DNA from: SIG455 sp045589495
Lineage (GTDB): Bacteria > Bacillota > Clostridia > UMGS1810
DNA length: 64,000 nt
Direction of reading: 5' to 3'
NCBI GenBank assembly: GCA_045589495.1
Contig: JAZNPF010000035.1
Location: forward strand, 1 to 64,000
Below the pieces are notes generated by a model. The model made no database searches and was not told the DNA's origin. It worked only from the letters and a program-made list of their open reading frames with translations. Numbering within the stretch: the first letter of the stretch is position 1; every line of letters starts with the position of its first letter. Shown in pieces: positions 59,418-64,000 of the stretch. The translations under genes were made by a program, and so were the position numbers.

Positions 59418-59446
59418 ATTATAGCAGATGTTTTGAAATTTGTCAA
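59418..59446 (-). promoter_or_regulatory. Promoter of toxIN
   Basis: On the minus strand, TTGACA (59446-59441), 17 nt and TATAAT (59423-59418) form a perfect consensus, 14 bp before the first repeat, fitting high antitoxin RNA output. Confidence 0.92.
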
Positions 59447-59523
59447 CATATTTATAAATATAATCGAATTTTAGAAGATACATTATATTATATGCATCTA
59501 TTAAAATATAATTCACACACATA

Positions 59524-59556
59524 AAAGCACCGCACTCCAAACCGGAGTGCGGTGCA
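59524..59556 (-). terminator. Terminator of the SLH protein gene, copy 2 of the duplicated hairpin
   Basis: GCACCGCACTCC pairs with GGAGTGCGGTGC and runs into TTTTATG on the minus strand. The core 59528-59554 matches 58762-58788 at 26 of 27 positions. Confidence 0.82.
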
Positions 59557-59599
59557 ATTTATATTACTTTAAATACACTATTTAAGTAATTAGCAGTAA

Positions 59600-62500
59600 T
59601 TATTCAGCAACTACACCGTTGAAGTTAATTGTGTAAATTTCACCATCAACGTCAATTTTAGCTGTTGTATTACCGAGAACAAGGCTAACAAGATAGTCCA
59701 TATTACCATTATCTACAAATGCTGTTTTGTCAACAAATCCACCACCATTTTTCTCTGTCAAAACAGTTGCAGTACCAAGACCATCAAGGTTAAGAATTGC
59801 ATAGTAAGCAGGTGCAGCATCGTAACCAGCAGCAGAGTAGTCAATAGCTTTAGCAGTACCTGTTACATAAATGTCTTTGCCATTCTGATTAACAACGAAA
59901 CTTCCAATTTCAGCAACAGTTTTGCCATAGTGTGTACCTGTAGATTTAGAAGCGAGAACAGCAGGGATATCAACGCGTGCGTCGATAGAGATTACGTCTA
60001 CAACGTCGCCATCAACGTATCTTGCGAGGAATGCATTACCTTCACCGTCTTCAGGATCAACTACTTTACCACCAGCATAAGAACCTACGTCGATCATAAC
60101 TTTTCTAGAGTTAGCATTGTTAACTCTGTACTCGTTTGTAGCAGATTCGATTTCGATTGTACCGCCAGTTGTGTAGATTTCGTTCTTATCGAACTCTTTG
60201 TTGCTAATACCTGCTTTGAACTTAGTAGCATCGCTACCAGTACCGTAAGCATCACCAAAAGCGAGGTCGATAGAACCGATAGCTACGAATCCGTTGTTAA
60301 CTACGTTAGCAATAGGAGCGATAACGATAGCGTTACCAGCTTCATCTGCTGTGTAGAGAAGAACTGAACCGATACCGAAGTCAGCGTCACCAACGATTGA
60401 TGTTGCTGTTTCAGAACCGTATACAGAATTGTCCAAACCGTCTTTAAATTCGTCAGCGAGGAGAGTATCTTCTGTTACGAGGATTGCTTTTTCTTCGTCA
60501 ATACCGTTTTCAACTAATGTAATGTTGTATGCTTCGTCACCATTAGCATCTGTTGTTTTAGCAACGCCTGTTACAACAGCCCAACCGTCAACAGAAGAAC
60601 CAATTGCATTACCACCATCGTAAAGGATAGCAGCGATTGCTTCGTCTACATCGTGTTCTTCAACAACGATAGCACTGTATTTAGCATCGTCAACGAGTGT
60701 GTCAACACCAACAACTTTAGATTTTTCGAGGTCGCTGTTGAGTGAGAATACAACTGTGCTGTTGTCAAATCTGCCAGCACCTAATTTCATTGTGTTTGCA
60801 TTGTAGTAAGCATTAGCAACGTCTGCTACTGTGAAACGTTCGCTTACACCCTGAGGTGTGAGTTCTGTGATTTCACCGCTAGCGTTTGCTTTGTACTGAA
60901 CTACACGGCCTGCGATAGCAGCACCTTTAGTAGCAGGTGTACCGAAGATGTCTTCGAGGTAATCACCAATTTTAACACCATTAGAAGCGCCTGTAATATC
61001 GAAAGATGTAGCATCAAGGTCATCCATGATATTGTATGTTGTGCCTCTCTTGTAAGATTTGAGTTCGTCGTTCTTATCTCTTACTTTAACAGTTTCAGCG
61101 ATGTTGTAAACAACAGCCTGACCGTCTTTATTGAGCATTTTGATCTGGCATACATCTTCATCAACGCCACCAGATGCTACTTTTGCAACAAGGATAATAC
61201 CGAGGTTACCAGAAGCAGCTTTTGTTCCGTCGAAATCAAAGATTCTGCCGTTGATATCGAGGTAGAAAGCACCTTCAGATGCGATATTGATTTTACCATC
61301 TGTGTATTCATTAGATACTGTGTATACAGCGTCACCGATTGTTGCTTTTTTGCCAGAAGCATTGTTAGCATCCCAAGCAGTAACTGTACCTTCAACTACA
61401 CTTTCACCGAGAACTACGATGTCAATGTATTTAGTGGGATTGTAAGGAGTTGTTACGTTGTCAGAAATAACTGCGAGAACGTCGCCGAGTTTGATGTCTT
61501 CGAAAGCTACATCATTGCCATCAACGTCTTTGATTGTGATATCATATTCAACTTCTTCAGCATCAAGACGGAATCTCTTGTTGATTCTGAGTGTGTTTTC
61601 GTTGATATCTTCAACAACATAGTGTTTGTACTCTTCAACTGCGATCATATCATATCTGTCATCGTCATTCCAGTCTGATAAAGTAACTTTAGCAGCTCTG
61701 GTTGCAGCAGCAGCTTTGAGGTATGCAAGGTTGTATGTTGTGCTGTCGTTAACGTTGTTCCAGAGAATGCTGGGGTTATCAACAACATCAAGTTTTACAG
61801 AGTTTTTAGCATCATCTGCAAAGTAAGCAATTGTGTTTTTGCCAGCATTAGCGATGTTTGTTCTGTCACCTGTGTCGATATCGCTAAGAGCGATTTCTAC
61901 AGATTTAGAAGCACCGTCAGCAACTGCAGCGATTGCAACGTATTTGTTACCATCTTCCTGAACAAAGATAACTGCTTTTTTACCGAGTAAATCAGCAACG
62001 TCTGTGTCACCTACGCCGATACCTTTAGTGTAATCAAGGTAATCGCCTGTGATAGTAAACTCTTTGTTTGTTGTTTTGTAGTTGTTGTAAACACGGAATC
62101 TGATTGTGTCTTCAGCAGGATCAGAGCTACCTACGAGGTATGCTTTGTCGTTACCAGTAACAACACCGCCGAGTTTAACTACATCAAATTTAGATGTGAG
62201 AAGTGTAACTCTTTCTTTGTTGTTTGTTCCGTCCATGATTGAGAAAGTTTTCTCAGAACCGAAACCTGTCTGTTCCATCATAGGAACGTCCAAAGCGTTG
62301 TAGATGAGTTCAGCGATAAGTGAACGTTTAGCAGCGTCTGTCTGAGCAGGAGCACTAACACCTTTAGTAACGCCTGTAGACTGAGCAACTACCATGTAAC
62401 CTGTGGGGTAACCACCGCGGTCAGCAGCCATGGGCTCGTAACCGAGTGCTACAACGATCATTTTGATAGCCTGTTCGTATGTAACGGGGCTTTCGGGAGC

Positions 62501-62854
62501 GAATGTGCCATCGCCCATACCATTGATGATGTTCTGACCTACAGCCATGTTGATGTAGCCAGAAGCCCAGTGATCAGCAGCTACGTCTGTGAAGATTGTA
62601 GCGCCTTTAGCAGCATCACCTTTGATAGCCTGTGCTTCACAAATCATTTTTGTGAATTCAGCTCTGGTGATTGTGTTGTCAGGGTTGAAGTTACCCTGAT
62701 CGTCGCCGCCTACGATACCGAGAGCAGCGATTGTGTTAACTGCGTTTGCATAGTCAGCATCTTCGTTAACGTCAGGGAATGCTGCGAAAGCAACAGTGCT
62801 GAGCATCATTGAAAATACTACAACTAACGCGAGTACTTTTTTGAGATTTTTCAT
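59600..62854 (-). CDS. S-layer homology domain surface protein
   Basis: This 1084-residue secreted protein has a signal peptide (MKNLKKVLALVVVFSMMLST, cleavage near AFA) and three SLH repeats in the first 190 residues (FPDVNEDADYANAVNTIAAL; FTDVAADHWASGYINMAVGQ with GMGDGTFAPESPVTYEQAIK; a weaker third). These anchor it to the secondary cell wall polymer. The remaining 890 residues are beta-rich and unlike any domain I can name. The strong promoter, long leader and AAGGAGG point to heavy expression, as for a main S-layer protein. Confidence 0.88.
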   Translation of the reverse strand: MKNLKKVLALVVVFSMMLSTVAFAAFPDVNEDADYANAVNTIAALGIVGGDDQGNFNPDNTITRAEFTKMICEAQAIKGDAAKGATIFTDVAADHWASGYINMAVGQNIINGMGDGTFAPESPVTYEQAIKMIVVALGYEPMAADRGGYPTGYMVVAQSTGVTKGVSAPAQTDAAKRSLIAELIYNALDVPMMEQTGFGSEKTFSIMDGTNNKERVTLLTSKFDVVKLGGVVTGNDKAYLVGSSDPAEDTIRFRVYNNYKTTNKEFTITGDYLDYTKGIGVGDTDVADLLGKKAVIFVQEDGNKYVAIAAVADGASKSVEIALSDIDTGDRTNIANAGKNTIAYFADDAKNSVKLDVVDNPSILWNNVNDSTTYNLAYLKAAAATRAAKVTLSDWNDDDRYDMIAVEEYKHYVVEDINENTLRINKRFRLDAEEVEYDITIKDVDGNDVAFEDIKLGDVLAVISDNVTTPYNPTKYIDIVVLGESVVEGTVTAWDANNASGKKATIGDAVYTVSNEYTDGKINIASEGAFYLDINGRIFDFDGTKAASGNLGIILVAKVASGGVDEDVCQIKMLNKDGQAVVYNIAETVKVRDKNDELKSYKRGTTYNIMDDLDATSFDITGASNGVKIGDYLEDIFGTPATKGAAIAGRVVQYKANASGEITELTPQGVSERFTVADVANAYYNANTMKLGAGRFDNSTVVFSLNSDLEKSKVVGVDTLVDDAKYSAIVVEEHDVDEAIAAILYDGGNAIGSSVDGWAVVTGVAKTTDANGDEAYNITLVENGIDEEKAILVTEDTLLADEFKDGLDNSVYGSETATSIVGDADFGIGSVLLYTADEAGNAIVIAPIANVVNNGFVAIGSIDLAFGDAYGTGSDATKFKAGISNKEFDKNEIYTTGGTIEIESATNEYRVNNANSRKVMIDVGSYAGGKVVDPEDGEGNAFLARYVDGDVVDVISIDARVDIPAVLASKSTGTHYGKTVAEIGSFVVNQNGKDIYVTGTAKAIDYSAAGYDAAPAYYAILNLDGLGTATVLTEKNGGGFVDKTAFVDNGNMDYLVSLVLGNTTAKIDVDGEIYTINFNGVVAE

Positions 62855-63005
62855 AGTCTCAAATCCTCCTTAAAATATTTTTTTGAAAGAGATTACGTTT
62901 TTTAGTGTTAACCGGCCGCATCTCTTTCATATACAACCAGACACATACACTAGAAATACTTCTAGTTTATGCATTGATTATAACACCACTAAAATGCCAC
63001 GTCAA
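62855..63005 (-). promoter_or_regulatory. Promoter and long structured leader of the SLH protein gene
   Basis: On the minus strand, TTGACG (63005-63000), 17 nt and TATAAT (62982-62977) give a start near 62970 and a leader of about 115 nt. The leader contains CTAGAAGTATTTCTAG and a long-range GAAAGAGAT/ATCTCTTTC stem, then AAGGAGG. Such leaders stabilise abundant S-layer mRNA. From 63,020 to 63,285 I see only AT-rich sequence. Confidence 0.75.
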
Positions 63006-63289
63006 TGCACAATTTATTGTTGTAACAAAACTGTAAAGATAGGGGTTTTCAATGAAAATCCCTTTCCTTGCAGTTTTGATATAACACGTATGTACGGCAC
63101 TGCAAACATCTGTGTACCTATTATATATATTATATAATATGCACACATATCCACAGTAAACCATTTTCTACCTTACTATTTTATATTTTTTATGGTTGTA
63201 TGTCAAGAATTTTTTATAAGTTTTCAGTTTTTGCACAATTTTTTGTTGCGTGTATATAAATATATTATATATAAAGGAAAGAATTTTAC

Positions 63290-63362
63290 GGGCGGATGTG
63301 GGCATCCGCCCCTACGGTATATCCCTATACGATATGTAGGGGACGATGCCTACATCGTCCCG
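63290..63362. repeat. REP-like pair of GC-rich palindromes
   Basis: GGGCGGATG ... CATCCGCCC (63290-63309) and GGGGACGATG ... CATCGTCCC (63342-63361) lie on either side of an AT-rich spacer, each with CCCTAC or GTAGG at its inner edge. The GC content contrasts with the surroundings. This looks like a dispersed repeat placed just after the glgP stop; it may also end transcription. Confidence 0.6.
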
Positions 63363-63366
63363 CACA

Positions 63367-64000
63367 TTATAATTTCCATATATCTTTATTATATTCAGCA
63401 ACTGTTCTGTCTGATGAGAAATATCTTGCTTTTGAAATATTAACAAGTGTTTTCCGTGCCCATGCCGAACGGTTTTCATAATCTGCAAACGCTTTATCCT
63501 TTGTTTTAACATAATCGTCAAAATCAAGGAGTGACATAAAATAATCCTTATTTATAAGGTCGCTCTGGAGTCTGCGGAGTGATGTTCCATCACCGATTTT
63601 AAGCATAGCGGTATCGGATATAAAATCTACCGCACGGCGGATATCGGGATTTTTGCTGTAAAGCGCACGGGGATTATACCTGCCGCTTTTATAAAGCGAT
63701 ATTACCTCTTCGGCACTTTTTCCGAAAATATAAATATTATCTCTGCCGACAAAATCGGCTATTTCAACATTGGCACCGTCGAGCGTACCGAGAGTTACAG
63801 CTCCGTTGAGCATAAATTTCATATTACCAGTTCCGCTGGCTTCTTTTGACGCAAGCGAAATCTGTTCGGATATATCGCACGCAGGGATAAGTTTCTCTGC
63901 AACGGTTACGTTATAGTTTTCTATCATTACAACCGTCATATACTCACTCGCAACAGGGTCGGCAGCAATGATTTTGGACAGGCAGAGTATAAGGTGGATA
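63367..64000 (-). CDS. glgP: Glycogen phosphorylase, C-terminal part (5' end beyond window)
   Basis: The frame is open from the window edge to the stop at 63367, about 210 residues. It contains the phosphorylase C-terminal domain: VVMIENYNVTVAEKLIPACD, ISLASKEASGTGNMKFMLNG and GAVTLGTLDGANVEI, which include the pyridoxal-phosphate and phosphate contacts (EASGTGNMK). It releases glucose-1-phosphate from glycogen. The N-terminal three quarters lie right of the window. Confidence 0.95.
   Translation of the reverse strand, partial: IHLILCLSKIIAADPVASEYMTVVMIENYNVTVAEKLIPACDISEQISLASKEASGTGNMKFMLNGAVTLGTLDGANVEIADFVGRDNIYIFGKSAEEVISLYKSGRYNPRALYSKNPDIRRAVDFISDTAMLKIGDGTSLRRLQSDLINKDYFMSLLDFDDYVKTKDKAFADYENRSAWARKTLVNISKARYFSSDRTVAEYNKDIWKL

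Noticed and set aside
1..64000. Transfer RNA genes or rRNA genes
   Set aside because: I scanned intergenic gaps for cloverleaf patterns and CCA-type ends and saw none I could support.

Overview
The window looks like a chromosome segment of a low-GC, anaerobic, endospore-forming member of the Clostridia. The evidence is an AT-rich sequence with strong AAGGAGG ribosome binding sites, FabK rather than FabI, MurT/GatD, GTP-type PEP carboxykinase, an S-layer-homology surface protein, and sporulation genes (spoVM, a SpoIIQ-like M23 protein, cwlD, spoVB, sipL). I cannot name the genus.

Positions 1 to about 10,150 are the integrase end of a prophage or related integrated element. The left edge cuts through a diversity-generating retroelement (DGR). 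It has a partial avd gene and two tandem target genes whose 3' ends carry matching 63-nt variable regions, differing only at positions compatible with adenine in a lost template. The template repeat and reverse transcriptase must lie left of the window. Next come a RecT/DUF1351/YqaJ recombination module, small phage proteins, a gene-free 660-bp stretch with signs of plus-strand noncoding transcripts, a divergent Cro/CI-type switch with dyad operators, a membrane protein, the integrase and an unknown cargo gene. The host boundary lies just past the terminator of rpsI.

From 10.2 to 31.7 kb the genes are mostly housekeeping: rplM-rpsI; cwlD; coaE-uppP; the lytic transglycosylase-gatD-murT-ECF operon; cls; polA-ctpA-argS-DUF1934-murI-ddl; rpsF-ssb-rpsR; rpmB; a glycosyltransferase; the 26-codon spoVM; and a SpoIIQ-like gene. 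A SigB/F/G-type sigma factor with a cysteine-rich N-terminus follows.

From 33.3 to 41.9 kb lies a complete type II fatty acid synthesis operon, fabH-acpP-fabK-fabD-fabG-fabF-fabZ-accD-accA-thioesterase. It is headed by a TetR gene, and three copies of one palindrome flank the two transcription units. The accB and accC genes are not here.

From 42 to 58 kb are a stalk-domain protein, a DUF1015 protein, a strong candidate small RNA (44.32-44.50 kb), pckG, the tRNA hydroxylation/methylation pair trhP-trmR, proB, coaD-rsmD, spoVB, an 8-oxoguanine glycosylase, RNase J, an AI-2E-family permease and sipL. From 58 to 59.6 kb are two toxin-antitoxin systems: Phd/Doc (type II), then a type III ToxIN with a two-repeat RNA antitoxin, all bracketed by two copies of one terminator. 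The window closes with a 1084-residue SLH protein with a long structured leader, a REP-like palindrome pair, and the 3' part of glgP.

All calls come from reading the sequence; no database search was run.
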